DNA of 26,308 nt. It comes from UBA724 sp964229545. Lineage in GTDB: Bacteria; Bacteroidota; Bacteroidia; Flavobacteriales; Flavobacteriaceae. The number at the start of each line of letters is the position of its first letter. Positions within the stretch are counted from its first letter, which is position 1. The notes beneath the pieces were generated by a model, which was not told the DNA's origin, searched no databases, and saw nothing but the letters and a program-made list of their open reading frames with translations. Location: contig CAXRDP010000020.1 of assembly GCA_964229545.1 (NCBI GenBank), forward strand, positions 1 through 26,308. Direction: 5' to 3'. Shown piece after piece: positions 1 to 7,430 of the stretch. A program made the position numbers and the translations under genes.

Positions 1-1104
1 GGGATAAAACACATCACCTGGCTGCCATTTGCGCAAGGTAATGGGAAACTGAACTTTATCAGCGTCAATAATAAGTTCGTTTTTAGAATCACTCCTCAAT
101 CGCTCTGTCTGTTCGATTTCGATTCGAATCGGCATGTCAATGCCCGCGAAAGGGACTTCCATGCATTCGAGCTGCGGTTGAACTTCTTGGGTGTGCAACA
201 AAAAAACTCCCCTGCCCTTTTCAAGCACATAATTGCCGCTTACCAATGTTTTTCCTGATTGCGATGAAAACAGCTTACTCACTTCTTTAGAGTCGAATCC
301 ATATGAACCAAACAACTGAAATAACCAAAAAGGAAGGGGGGTTAGTTTTTGTAATTCATTGAGGTTTATTGAGTGGAAATGATGTGTGTCATCCCAAACA
401 AAGAGTGATTTTTTTAGGTTTTCTGTCATGCCGCCAATAGCATCTGCGGCTACAGCGGTTAGGTCAATACTGAGCAGGGCTTGTCTGAATGCGTCGGGAG
501 CAATATCCCGGAATGCAGGCACCACGTGGTGACGGATGCGGTTGCGCAAATAATCATCTGTGGCATTTGAAAGATCTTCACGCCACGGAAGTTGGTGTTT
601 GTTCGCATAGGCCTGTAGTTCCTCTTTTTCGAAAGGCAATAGTGGACGCAATACCTTCCCACTTTTTGGTGGAATCCCTTTCAGGCCAGCTATTCCAGTA
701 CCCCTTGACAAATTGATAAAGAAAGTCTCCAACACATCATCTGCATGATGGGCAGTAAGTACAAAATCGTATTTGTGTGTGTCACACAACTCTTGAAACC
801 AGGAATAACGCAATTGACGGGCGGCCATTTGAGTAGATTGTTTGGGTAGCTTGGTGTCAAACAAACGCGTATGGAAGGTAATTTGATGGCTGTCGCAGTA
901 ATCACGAACCAATCGTTGGTCAGCATCACTATCAACACCTCGCAACCCAAAATTGCAATGAGCCACACCCAAAATATTGGTGGTTTTTTGCATCAGGTGC
1001 AGCAATACCATGCTATCCATACCGCCACTAACCGCAATCAAAACACCTGCATTGTCAAGCTCCGGAAAAACAGACGAAATATGGCTTAAAAATTTGGGCT
1101 CCAT
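1..1104 (-). CDS. tilS: tRNA(Ile)-lysidine synthase TilS, 3' end cut by window edge
   Basis: The frame is open for 368 codons from ATG at 1104 to base 1 with no stop, so the C-terminus lies outside the window. The enzyme adenylates C34 of the CAU-anticodon tRNA-Ile and adds lysine to make lysidine, which lets the tRNA read AUA; it is an essential cytoplasmic enzyme. The N-terminal PP-loop ATP-binding motif SGGMDS is at residues 26-31. The second family motif TAHHADDVLETF follows about 100 residues later, then NLSRGTGIAGLKGIP. Near the edge LRKWQPGDVFYP matches the C-terminal TilS domain. The start lies 8 bases after the pabB stop, so the two genes are probably co-transcribed. Identity is secure from the motifs; only the last part of the C-terminal domain is missing. 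Confidence 0.95.
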   Translation of the reverse strand, partial: MEPKFLSHISSVFPELDNAGVLIAVSGGMDSMVLLHLMQKTTNILGVAHCNFGLRGVDSDADQRLVRDYCDSHQITFHTRLFDTKLPKQSTQMAARQLRYSWFQELCDTHKYDFVLTAHHADDVLETFFINLSRGTGIAGLKGIPPKSGKVLRPLLPFEKEELQAYANKHQLPWREDLSNATDDYLRNRIRHHVVPAFRDIAPDAFRQALLSIDLTAVAADAIGGMTENLKKSLFVWDDTHHFHSINLNELQKLTPLPFWLFQLFGSYGFDSKEVSKLFSSQSGKTLVSGNYVLEKGRGVFLLHTQEVQPQLECMEVPFAGIDMPIRIEIEQTERLRSDSKNELIIDADKVQFPITLRKWQPGDVFYP

Positions 1105-1112
1105 ACTCAAAA

Positions 1113-2426
1113 CTACAAATTTAAATTTACCGAGCTTGGAGTTTCCAAAACTTCCCTGATGGCTTTGGCTTTAAGCATACACTCCTCATATTCTTTTCTA
1201 GGATCCGCCTCGGCTGTCAAAGCACTCCCAACGTGAAGCGACAGATAGCCAGTGTCAGCTCTGTAAATGAGTGATCGAATAACCACATTGAAGTCAAAGT
1301 CACCCTCGGGGGTAAAATACCCTAAGGCACCGCTGTACAAACCCCGCTTTGACATTTCGTGTTGGTCGATGAGTTCCATGGCGCGCACTTTGGGTGCGCC
1401 TGTCATACTACCCATTGGGAAACAAGCACGGATTGCATCAATAGTATCGAAGGCAGGGTCGAGTGTGGCCGAAACAGTTGAAATCATCTGATGAACTTGC
1501 TCAAAGGCATAGACCTTACATTTTTCATCTACCTTGACACTCCCTTTTTTGGCCACTCGAGCAAGATCATTTCGAACCAAATCTACAATCATGATGTTTT
1601 CAGCTTGCTCTTTTGGGTCATTTGCCAAACGATGTGCCTGAGCTTGGTCTAAAGCAAGGTCAGATTCTCGTTTGGCGGTTCCTTTGATGGGTTGTGACCA
1701 TAAAGTATCTCCTTGTTTTTTTAGAAAGCGCTCTGGAGATGTACACACCAAAAAATGTGTGTCTAGCTGCATCAAAGCTGCAAAAGGAGCTTTTGAAACT
1801 GCATTTAATTCAGAAAAAATTTGGTGAGGTTGCAGTCCCATTTGATTGGCATACCACTCCATGCAAAAATTCACTTCATATATATCTCCCCTACCGATGT
1901 GCTCCAGTAACGAATTGGCTTTGTTGATGTACTCAGTATGAGACATTCTAGGGGTAAGTCGCACTGATTTTACATCCATACTTTCTGATGGAACCACAAC
2001 GGATTCTATGGCTGCCCAGTCATGATAAGCATTTTCACTATCGGGATAATGAGCCTCAAAATGATTGTCCTTACATATCCAAAGGCGTTTGGGTTGAAAA
2101 AAGGTCATATCAGGCAAGCCCAAAGCATCCTTGTGATTAGATACCAAATGCTCAACGTCATTTTTGAGGTCGTAACCCAAGTACCCAAACAACCAATCTT
2201 GTTTTTGTGATATATATTGTCTTAACGACTCAAACGACCCCTTTCCTGAAAAGCGAAGTTGAGAAACAGCCTCCACTGCCAAGACACAGTCAAATTGATG
2301 GTATTCAGAGGGATACTGATTCGAATCCAACCAAACAGCTTCGGAAAATTGTTTTGACCAATACAGCATTTTGCTTTTGATCAGCTCCAAATCATCGCAG
2401 TAAAATCGGGTGGTGGTGCGCTTCAA
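1113..2426 (-). CDS. pabB: aminodeoxychorismate synthase component I (PabB)
   Basis: It converts chorismate plus glutamine-derived ammonia to 4-amino-4-deoxychorismate for p-aminobenzoate and folate. At 437 residues it is the usual length for a stand-alone chorismate-binding subunit. The core motifs are IMIVDLVRNDLARV (278-291), GSMTGAPKVRAMELID (339-354) and GALGYFTPEGDFDFN (366-380). PIKGT, with Lys248, is the PabB form of the active-site motif; anthranilate synthase has PIAGT, so TrpE is unlikely. No ATG is available at the N-terminus: an in-frame stop lies at 2442-2444 and the first ATG is at 2369, inside conserved sequence. TTG at 2424-2426 is therefore the best start, with CTG just upstream possible. 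It heads a pabB-tilS unit divergent from the arginine operon. No glutamine amidotransferase partner (PabA) is in the window. Confidence 0.92.
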   Translation of the reverse strand: MKRTTTRFYCDDLELIKSKMLYWSKQFSEAVWLDSNQYPSEYHQFDCVLAVEAVSQLRFSGKGSFESLRQYISQKQDWLFGYLGYDLKNDVEHLVSNHKDALGLPDMTFFQPKRLWICKDNHFEAHYPDSENAYHDWAAIESVVVPSESMDVKSVRLTPRMSHTEYINKANSLLEHIGRGDIYEVNFCMEWYANQMGLQPHQIFSELNAVSKAPFAALMQLDTHFLVCTSPERFLKKQGDTLWSQPIKGTAKRESDLALDQAQAHRLANDPKEQAENIMIVDLVRNDLARVAKKGSVKVDEKCKVYAFEQVHQMISTVSATLDPAFDTIDAIRACFPMGSMTGAPKVRAMELIDQHEMSKRGLYSGALGYFTPEGDFDFNVVIRSLIYRADTGYLSLHVGSALTAEADPRKEYEECMLKAKAIREVLETPSSVNLNL

Positions 2427-2452
2427 CAGGATTCTTCTTGTTTAATATGTAA

Positions 2453-2460
2453 CAAAAATA
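2453..2460 (-). promoter_or_regulatory. candidate -7 box for pabB-tilS
   Basis: Read on the minus strand this is TATTTTTG, a perfect match to the Bacteroidota -7 consensus TAnnTTTG. It would place transcription initiation near 2446, about 20 bases before the TTG start of pabB. No good TTTG is seen 18-20 bases further upstream, so the call rests on the -7 box and its position. Confidence 0.45.
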
Positions 2461-2483
2461 ACCATTACAAGCTGCAGAATAAC

Positions 2484-2513
2484 TTTGAATTTCTAATTTT
2501 TTTGTGATATTTG
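2484..2513 (+). promoter_or_regulatory. promoter of the arginine leader and operon
   Basis: TTTG at 2484-2487 and GATATTTG at 2506-2513 are 18 bases apart. They match the Bacteroidota primary promoter (TTTG, spacer, TAnnTTTG) with one mismatch. The same spacing is seen before the tRNA-Ser gene in this window. Transcription would start at about 2518-2520, right at the ATG of the leader peptide. It is divergent from the pabB promoter. Confidence 0.6.
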
Positions 2514-2517
2514 CACT

Positions 2518-2583
2518 ATGATTACTCAAAGCGTACCTTTTTTTCCACCGCGCCGTCCACGTCGCCCCTTTGGGGGTATGTAA
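2518..2583 (+). CDS. arginine leader peptide (21 residues)
   Basis: This is a short ORF of 21 codons, ATG at 2518 and TAA at 2581-2583, in the untranslated region ahead of the arginine biosynthetic operon. Its middle reads FFPPRRPRRPFGG. Four of 21 codons are Arg (CGC CGT at 2551-2556 and CGT CGC at 2560-2565), in two adjacent pairs interspersed with Pro, which also slows ribosomes. A terminator-like hairpin begins 7 bases after the stop codon. This is the classic layout of ribosome-mediated attenuation, where uncharged tRNA-Arg stalls the ribosome on the Arg codons. The candidate promoter places the transcript start at or next to this ATG, so translation may be leaderless. The peptide is too short for homology to decide, and the case rests on composition, position and the following hairpin. 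Confidence 0.75.
   Translation: MITQSVPFFPPRRPRRPFGGM
2566..2575 (+). promoter_or_regulatory. possible pause hairpin at the end of the leader ORF
   Basis: CCCC, TTT and GGGG form a short GC stem with a 3-base loop, directly after the last Arg codon pair. A ribosome held at the Arg codons would cover it, while free RNA would fold it. It could act as a pause or anti-antiterminator stem. The loop is small and the sequence is also codons Pro-Phe-Gly-Gly, so the role is inference. Confidence 0.35.
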
Positions 2584-2590
2584 TCGTATT

Positions 2591-2617
2591 GAAGCCTAGG
2601 TGTGTCCGGCTTCTTTT
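2591..2617 (+). terminator. attenuator: intrinsic terminator between leader peptide and operon
   Basis: GAAGCC (2591-2596) pairs with GGCTTC (2608-2613). An inner GG/CC pair is possible (2599-2600 with 2606-2607), leaving a TGTGT loop, and the run TTTT follows at 2614-2617. It lies 7 bases after the leader stop codon and 42 bases before the first operon gene, where a regulated terminator is expected. The T run is short, which suits partial rather than full termination. I did not find a convincing antiterminator stem by eye. Confidence 0.6.
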
Positions 2618-2658
2618 AAAATTTCACCATTTTTTAGTTTCATTAAATTTGTTCGACA

Positions 2659-3276
2659 GTGGAAATTGTCATTGCTAATAAATCGCATGTTCAGCATGCG
2701 AAAATCATATCGGAAACCATTGCTACTTCAGCACAAGTGCGCGGCACTGGGATTGCCAGACGAACTCCTGAATATATAGCCATAAAAATGGAAAACAAAA
2801 ATGCCATCATCGCTTTGGACGGTGAGGTGTTTGCAGGTTTTTGTTATATCGAAATCTGGGGTCATGGCAAATATGTCGCTCACTCGGGACTGATTGTTGC
2901 TCCCGAATACAGAGGCAAAGGCTTGGCCAAAGCCATAAAGACAAAAATATTCGAATACTCTAGAGAAAAATATCCGGAAGCCAAAGTATTTGGAATTACC
3001 ACAGGTTTGCCTGTGATGAAAATCAATTATGAGTTGGGTTACAGGCCTGTTACATTTTCTGAACTCACAGATGACCCTGAATTTTGGAAGGGTTGTCAAA
3101 CATGTAAAAACTACGACGTGTTAACCCGAACCGAACGCAAGATGTGTTTGTGTACTGGTATGCTGTATGACCCAACGGCGAGTTCAGAGGCTAAAGAACA
3201 TCCCTATGACAATACCGTTTTGGCAAGGCTCAAAAAAATCAAACAATCCTTATTTCTCAAAAGTAAAAAAGCATGA
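2659..3276 (+). CDS. GNAT N-acyltransferase, probable first enzyme of arginine synthesis
   Basis: This is the first gene of the arginine operon, 205 residues. The start is GTG at 2659; a stop codon lies five codons upstream and there is no in-frame ATG before the conserved N-terminus. GNAT motif A is clear: SGLIVAPEYRGKGLAKAIK, with RGKGLA (85-90) as the acyl-CoA pyrophosphate loop. After the fold come four cysteines (146, 149, 163, 165) in a CX2C-X13-CXC arrangement, in GCQTC and KMCLCTGMLYDP, which could hold a metal. A basic, less conserved tail ends the protein. The operon has no classical argA or argJ, so this protein probably adds the acetyl or succinyl group to glutamate. That function is inferred from position and fold, not proven. 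Confidence 0.85.
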   Translation: MEIVIANKSHVQHAKIISETIATSAQVRGTGIARRTPEYIAIKMENKNAIIALDGEVFAGFCYIEIWGHGKYVAHSGLIVAPEYRGKGLAKAIKTKIFEYSREKYPEAKVFGITTGLPVMKINYELGYRPVTFSELTDDPEFWKGCQTCKNYDVLTRTERKMCLCTGMLYDPTASSEAKEHPYDNTVLARLKKIKQSLFLKSKKA

Positions 3277-3339
3277 AACATCCAAGACTGATTGTTAAGA
3301 TGTTCCATCTGACCTTTGAAAAACATTAAATACAAACAG

Positions 3340-4521
3340 ATGAAAAAGTTAGTCCTAGCCTACAGCGGCGGTCTTGATACTTCCTACTGCATAAAATCTC
3401 TAAGCCAAAATGGTTACGAGGTACATGCTGTCAGTGTCAACACAGGTGGATTTGACACGGCAGAAACCAAACAATTGGCCGAGAAAGCCATGGCTCTGGG
3501 TGCAGCGAGTTATACGCCCATAGATGCAGTGGCAACCTTTTATGACAAGATTGTCAAATACCTCATTTTTGGAAACGTACTCAAAAACAATACCTACCCC
3601 CTTTCTGTAAGTGCGGAGCGTGTGATACAGGCAGTGGCCATAGCAGAGCACGCCCAAAAAATTGACGCCCAATGCATCGCCCATGGCAGCACCGGTGCTG
3701 GGAATGACCAAGTACGGTTCGATATGATTTTTCAAATCATGTGTCCAGATATTGAAATCATTACGCCCATTCGTGATCAACAACTTTCTAGAGAGGCCGA
3801 AATTGAGTTTTTACAATCTCATGGTGTGGATTGGTCATGGGAAAAAGCTCAATATTCTATCAACAAAGGCTTGTGGGGTACAAGTGTGGGCGGAAGTGAA
3901 ACGCTTACATCACGCAATCCCCTACCTGAGTCAGCCTACCCAAGTCAGATCACTTCAACCGAATCTCAAACAGTGAGTTTGCAGTTCGAAAATGGAGCGT
4001 TGATAGGGTTAAACGGTGAAACATATGATGCCATCACTGCCATTCAAAAACTACAAGAACTCGCATCTGCCTACGCCATTGGCAGGGACATTCACGTAGG
4101 CGATACCATTATCGGTATTAAGGGGCGCGTAGGGTTTGAAGCAGCAGCACCTGTGCTTATCATCAAAGCACACCATCTCTTGGAAAAGCACACCTTGAGC
4201 AAATGGCAACAGTTTCAAAAAGAACAGCTGGCCAATTTTTATGGCATGCAACTCCACGAAGGCCAATATTTAGACCCTGTGATGCGTGACATTGAAGTGT
4301 TTTTGGAAAACACCCAAAAAACTGTGAGCGGAACGGTTTATGTGACACTTCATCCTTACCGATTTACACTCGATGGGATTGAATCTAGCTATGATCTGAT
4401 GGACAGTTCCTTTGGGAGTTATGGAGAAATGAATTTAGGCTGGACAGCAGATGAGGCCAAAGGCTTTATCAAAATCAGTGCAAACGCCAATAAAATACAC
4501 CAACATGTCAACAAAAAATAA
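3340..4521 (+). CDS. argG: argininosuccinate synthase
   Basis: It joins citrulline and aspartate with ATP to make argininosuccinate, the penultimate step to arginine. It has 393 residues from ATG 3340, normal for the short bacterial form. The N-terminal PP-loop is SGGLDTS (9-15), and the family motif AHGSTGAGNDQVRFD follows at about residue 115-130. A TTG 24 bases upstream could extend it, but MKKLVLAYSGGLDTS is the typical family start. A 63-base gap separates it from the GNAT gene. It overlaps argC by 17 bases, so the two are translationally linked. Confidence 0.95.
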   Translation: MKKLVLAYSGGLDTSYCIKSLSQNGYEVHAVSVNTGGFDTAETKQLAEKAMALGAASYTPIDAVATFYDKIVKYLIFGNVLKNNTYPLSVSAERVIQAVAIAEHAQKIDAQCIAHGSTGAGNDQVRFDMIFQIMCPDIEIITPIRDQQLSREAEIEFLQSHGVDWSWEKAQYSINKGLWGTSVGGSETLTSRNPLPESAYPSQITSTESQTVSLQFENGALIGLNGETYDAITAIQKLQELASAYAIGRDIHVGDTIIGIKGRVGFEAAAPVLIIKAHHLLEKHTLSKWQQFQKEQLANFYGMQLHEGQYLDPVMRDIEVFLENTQKTVSGTVYVTLHPYRFTLDGIESSYDLMDSSFGSYGEMNLGWTADEAKGFIKISANANKIHQHVNKK

Positions 4522-5494
4522 AAAGACCGTAGGCGTAGTCGGAGGTTCTGGATACACAGGAGGCGAGTTGTTGCGATTGTTGCTCAACCACCCCCATGTC
4601 GTTCTCGATTTTGTGTATAGCACCACGCGTTCAGGCAAACCCATCACAAGTGCACATCCTGACCTGCTCGGACAAACTCAATTGTTTTTTTCCAACGAAA
4701 TCAACCCCGATGTGGATGTGTTGTTTTTGTGTCTTGGACATGGGGTTTCAGGAACTTTTCTTCATGAAAACCCGGTCAACGACAACACAAAAATCATAGA
4801 CTTAAGTAATGACTTCAGATTGAAAGCAGATAACCACTTTATGGGCAAATCCTTTGTTTATGGTCTTCCTGAATTTCAAAAAGCAGCCATCCAGTCTGCG
4901 CAAGCCATTGCCAACCCGGGTTGTTTCGCTACCGCTATCCAACTGGCGCTTTTGCCCTTGGCCGATGCGGGTCTGTTGACCAACGATGTGCATATCCATG
5001 CCCTTACAGGAAGTACGGGTGCCGGAATCAAACCTTCAGACACAGGTCACTTCAGTTGGAGAAATAACAATGTTTCATGGTACAAACCTTTTACCCATCA
5101 GCACTTGGGGGAAATTGGTGAGACCCTAACCGAAGCTCAAGGCAATCTTCCTGAATTGCATTTTTTACCCATTCGAGGCAATTTTACAAGGGGGATTTTT
5201 GTCACTTCTTACACCTCTTTTTCAGGGACAGAGGCTGAAGCCAAGAAGATATATCAAAAATATTATGCCGACCATCCATTTACACATGTGTCAGAGACAG
5301 CTGTCCACCTCAAGCAGGTAGTCAATACCAACAACTGTGTGATACACCTCCACAAACACGGAGATCAGTTGCTCATTACTAGTATTATTGACAATTTGCT
5401 AAAAGGAGCCTCGGGTCAAGCGGTTGAAAACATGAATCTGATATGTGGATGGCCACAACAAGCAGGACTACAACTCAAAGCAAACGTTTTTTAA
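4505..5494 (+). CDS. argC: N-acyl-gamma-glutamyl-phosphate reductase
   Basis: It reduces N-acyl-glutamyl phosphate to the semialdehyde with NADPH, the third step of ornithine synthesis. It has 329 residues. The nucleotide-binding motif GGSGYTG is at 13-19 and the catalytic cysteine is C140 in ANPGCFATA. ATG 4505 fits the family N-terminus; a longer frame from 4451 would lie deep inside argG and adds an unrelated sequence. Whether it uses the acetyl or succinyl intermediate cannot be read from the sequence; see the argF' entry. Confidence 0.95.
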   Translation: MSTKNKKTVGVVGGSGYTGGELLRLLLNHPHVVLDFVYSTTRSGKPITSAHPDLLGQTQLFFSNEINPDVDVLFLCLGHGVSGTFLHENPVNDNTKIIDLSNDFRLKADNHFMGKSFVYGLPEFQKAAIQSAQAIANPGCFATAIQLALLPLADAGLLTNDVHIHALTGSTGAGIKPSDTGHFSWRNNNVSWYKPFTHQHLGEIGETLTEAQGNLPELHFLPIRGNFTRGIFVTSYTSFSGTEAEAKKIYQKYYADHPFTHVSETAVHLKQVVNTNNCVIHLHKHGDQLLITSIIDNLLKGASGQAVENMNLICGWPQQAGLQLKANVF

Positions 5495-5505
5495 AATAAC
5501 ATTCA

Positions 5506-6300
5506 ATGAAAATTGCCATTTTAGGAGCCGGAAATTTAGGCTTAAGCATCGCCAAAGGGCTGATTACCAATAATAGCATAACTCAACTCTATTTGACTCG
5601 TCGCAATCCATCTGGCATAGCAGACTGGGAAGAATACAAAAACACCATAGTGACAGACGACAACCGCAAAGCCGTTTCGGAGTCAGACGTAATTATATTA
5701 GCGGTTCAACCTGTACAACTTGATGGGGTTTTAAACTCCATCACTGATTTGTTAACCGAAAAACATGTGTTGATCTCTACAGTTACGGGCTACTCCATCG
5801 AAAAGATGGAAGCTATCGTGGGTACCCATCAGCACTTGGTGCGTAGCATGCCCAATACGGCCATCTCTGTAGGAAAGTCCATGACCTGTCTGTGTGCCAA
5901 CGCCAAAGGCAAGTCGCGACTTCCACTAGCAGAAGCTATTTTTAATGGCCTAGGAACCAGTATTGTTATTGAAGAAAAACACATGCGTGCCGCCACGGTT
6001 ATCTGTGCGTCTGGAATCGCTTTTTGGATGCGATTGATTCGAGCCACCACACAAGGAGGTGTTCAATTGGGGTTTGATGCAGAAGAAGCCATGAAAATGT
6101 CGATGTACACAGCTTTGGGCGCGGCTAGCCTATTAATAGAAACCGACTCCCACCCAGAACAAGAAATTGACAAAGTCACCACCCCTCAAGGTTGTACTAT
6201 TGAAGGCCTGAATGAGATGGAACACCAAGGACTTAGCTCATCCTTGATTCGAGGAATCGTCGCTTCTTTTAATAAGATTAATACCATCGCAAAAGGATAA
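5506..6300 (+). CDS. proC: pyrroline-5-carboxylate reductase
   Basis: It reduces pyrroline-5-carboxylate to proline with NAD(P)H. It has 264 residues; the N-terminal Rossmann motif GAGNLG is at 7-12, and the C-terminal helical domain carries VTTPQGCTIEGLNEME, the ProC signature. It sits 11 bases after argC and 2 bases before argD, fully inside the arginine operon. The placement ties proline and arginine metabolism: ornithine-derived or glutamate-derived P5C could be drained to proline under the same control. No proA or proB is in the window. Confidence 0.93.
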   Translation: MKIAILGAGNLGLSIAKGLITNNSITQLYLTRRNPSGIADWEEYKNTIVTDDNRKAVSESDVIILAVQPVQLDGVLNSITDLLTEKHVLISTVTGYSIEKMEAIVGTHQHLVRSMPNTAISVGKSMTCLCANAKGKSRLPLAEAIFNGLGTSIVIEEKHMRAATVICASGIAFWMRLIRATTQGGVQLGFDAEEAMKMSMYTALGAASLLIETDSHPEQEIDKVTTPQGCTIEGLNEMEHQGLSSSLIRGIVASFNKINTIAKG

Positions 6301-6302
6301 AT

Positions 6303-7430
6303 ATGCCACTATTCGATGTATACCCGCTGTATGATGTTGAGCCCGTTAAGGCAAAGGGTATTTATGTCTATGACAAACAAAGACGTAAATACTTGGATCT
6401 GTATGGGGGTCATGCGGTGATTTCTATCGGTCACGGACATCCCACTTACAAAAGGGCCCTCAAGCAACAACTCAATCGCATCGGGTTTTACTCTAATGCC
6501 ATTCAAAACCCTTTACAACAGCAATTGGCGGATGAAATCATAGAACAGTCTTGCTGTGAGGGCTACCAGCTATTCTTGTGTAGTACAGGCGCAGAGGCCA
6601 ACGAAAACGCACTTAAATTGGCCTCTTTTCAGACCAATAAAAATCGCGTTGTTGCTTTTAAAAATGCGTTTCATGGTCGCACCAGTGCTGCGGTTGCTGT
6701 TACGGACAACCCCAATATCAATGCGCCTTTAAACGCACAACATGAGGTTACTTTTTTGGACTTCAATGATTTGAAAAGTCTTGAAACAACACTCATAGAA
6801 GGAGATGTTTGTGCTGTCATATTTGAAGCCATCCAAGGAGTTGGTGGTTTGGACGAACCCACAGAAGAATTTGTGGTAGGCATGGAAAAGTTATGTGACC
6901 AATACGGAGTTTGCCTAATCGCCGACGAAGTACAATCTGGCTTCGGGCGTACAGGAACGTTTTTTGCCTATCAAAAATATCCCATCAGACCCCATGTAAT
7001 TTCTATGGCCAAGGGTATGGGCAATGGTTTTCCCATTGGTGGGGTTTTGGTACGCCCCGACATTGAGGCCAAATACGGCATGTTGGGAACCACTTTTGGA
7101 GGCAATCATTTGGCTTGTCGTGCGTCTTTGGCCGTATTGGAAGTGCTAAAGAAATCCAACCTACAAGCCCATGCCCATCAGATGGGTGAATACTTTAAAC
7201 AAAAGGCGGCTGACATTCCGGCTGTTAAAAACATCAAAGGAAGAGGTCTGATGCTCGGATTGGAATTTGAGCATGAGGTGGGTCATTTGCGAAAAAAACT
7301 CATTTATGAGTACCGTATTTTTACTGGTGGCAGTAGTAACAAAAACCTGCTTCGCATCCTCCCTCCATTGAACATAAAAAAGAAACACATCGACCTATTT
7401 TTAGATGCACTAAACAAATGCTTATCATGA
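6303..7430 (+). CDS. argD: N-acyl-ornithine aminotransferase
   Basis: A PLP-dependent class III aminotransferase that converts N-acyl-glutamate semialdehyde to N-acyl-ornithine with glutamate as donor. It has 375 residues. STGAEANENALKLA (94-107) binds the cofactor phosphate, Asp208 lies in ADEVQSGFGRTG, and the PLP lysine is Lys237 in SMAKGMGNGFPIGG. Its stop overlaps the argF' start as ATGA. The operon position makes ArgD the clear choice over other class III aminotransferases. Confidence 0.93.
   Translation: MPLFDVYPLYDVEPVKAKGIYVYDKQRRKYLDLYGGHAVISIGHGHPTYKRALKQQLNRIGFYSNAIQNPLQQQLADEIIEQSCCEGYQLFLCSTGAEANENALKLASFQTNKNRVVAFKNAFHGRTSAAVAVTDNPNINAPLNAQHEVTFLDFNDLKSLETTLIEGDVCAVIFEAIQGVGGLDEPTEEFVVGMEKLCDQYGVCLIADEVQSGFGRTGTFFAYQKYPIRPHVISMAKGMGNGFPIGGVLVRPDIEAKYGMLGTTFGGNHLACRASLAVLEVLKKSNLQAHAHQMGEYFKQKAADIPAVKNIKGRGLMLGLEFEHEVGHLRKKLIYEYRIFTGGSSNKNLLRILPPLNIKKKHIDLFLDALNKCLS

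Noticed and set aside
4451..4504. Upstream extension of argC (18 residues)
   Set aside because: It lies within argG and adds a sequence unlike ArgC N-termini; ATG 4505 gives the family start.
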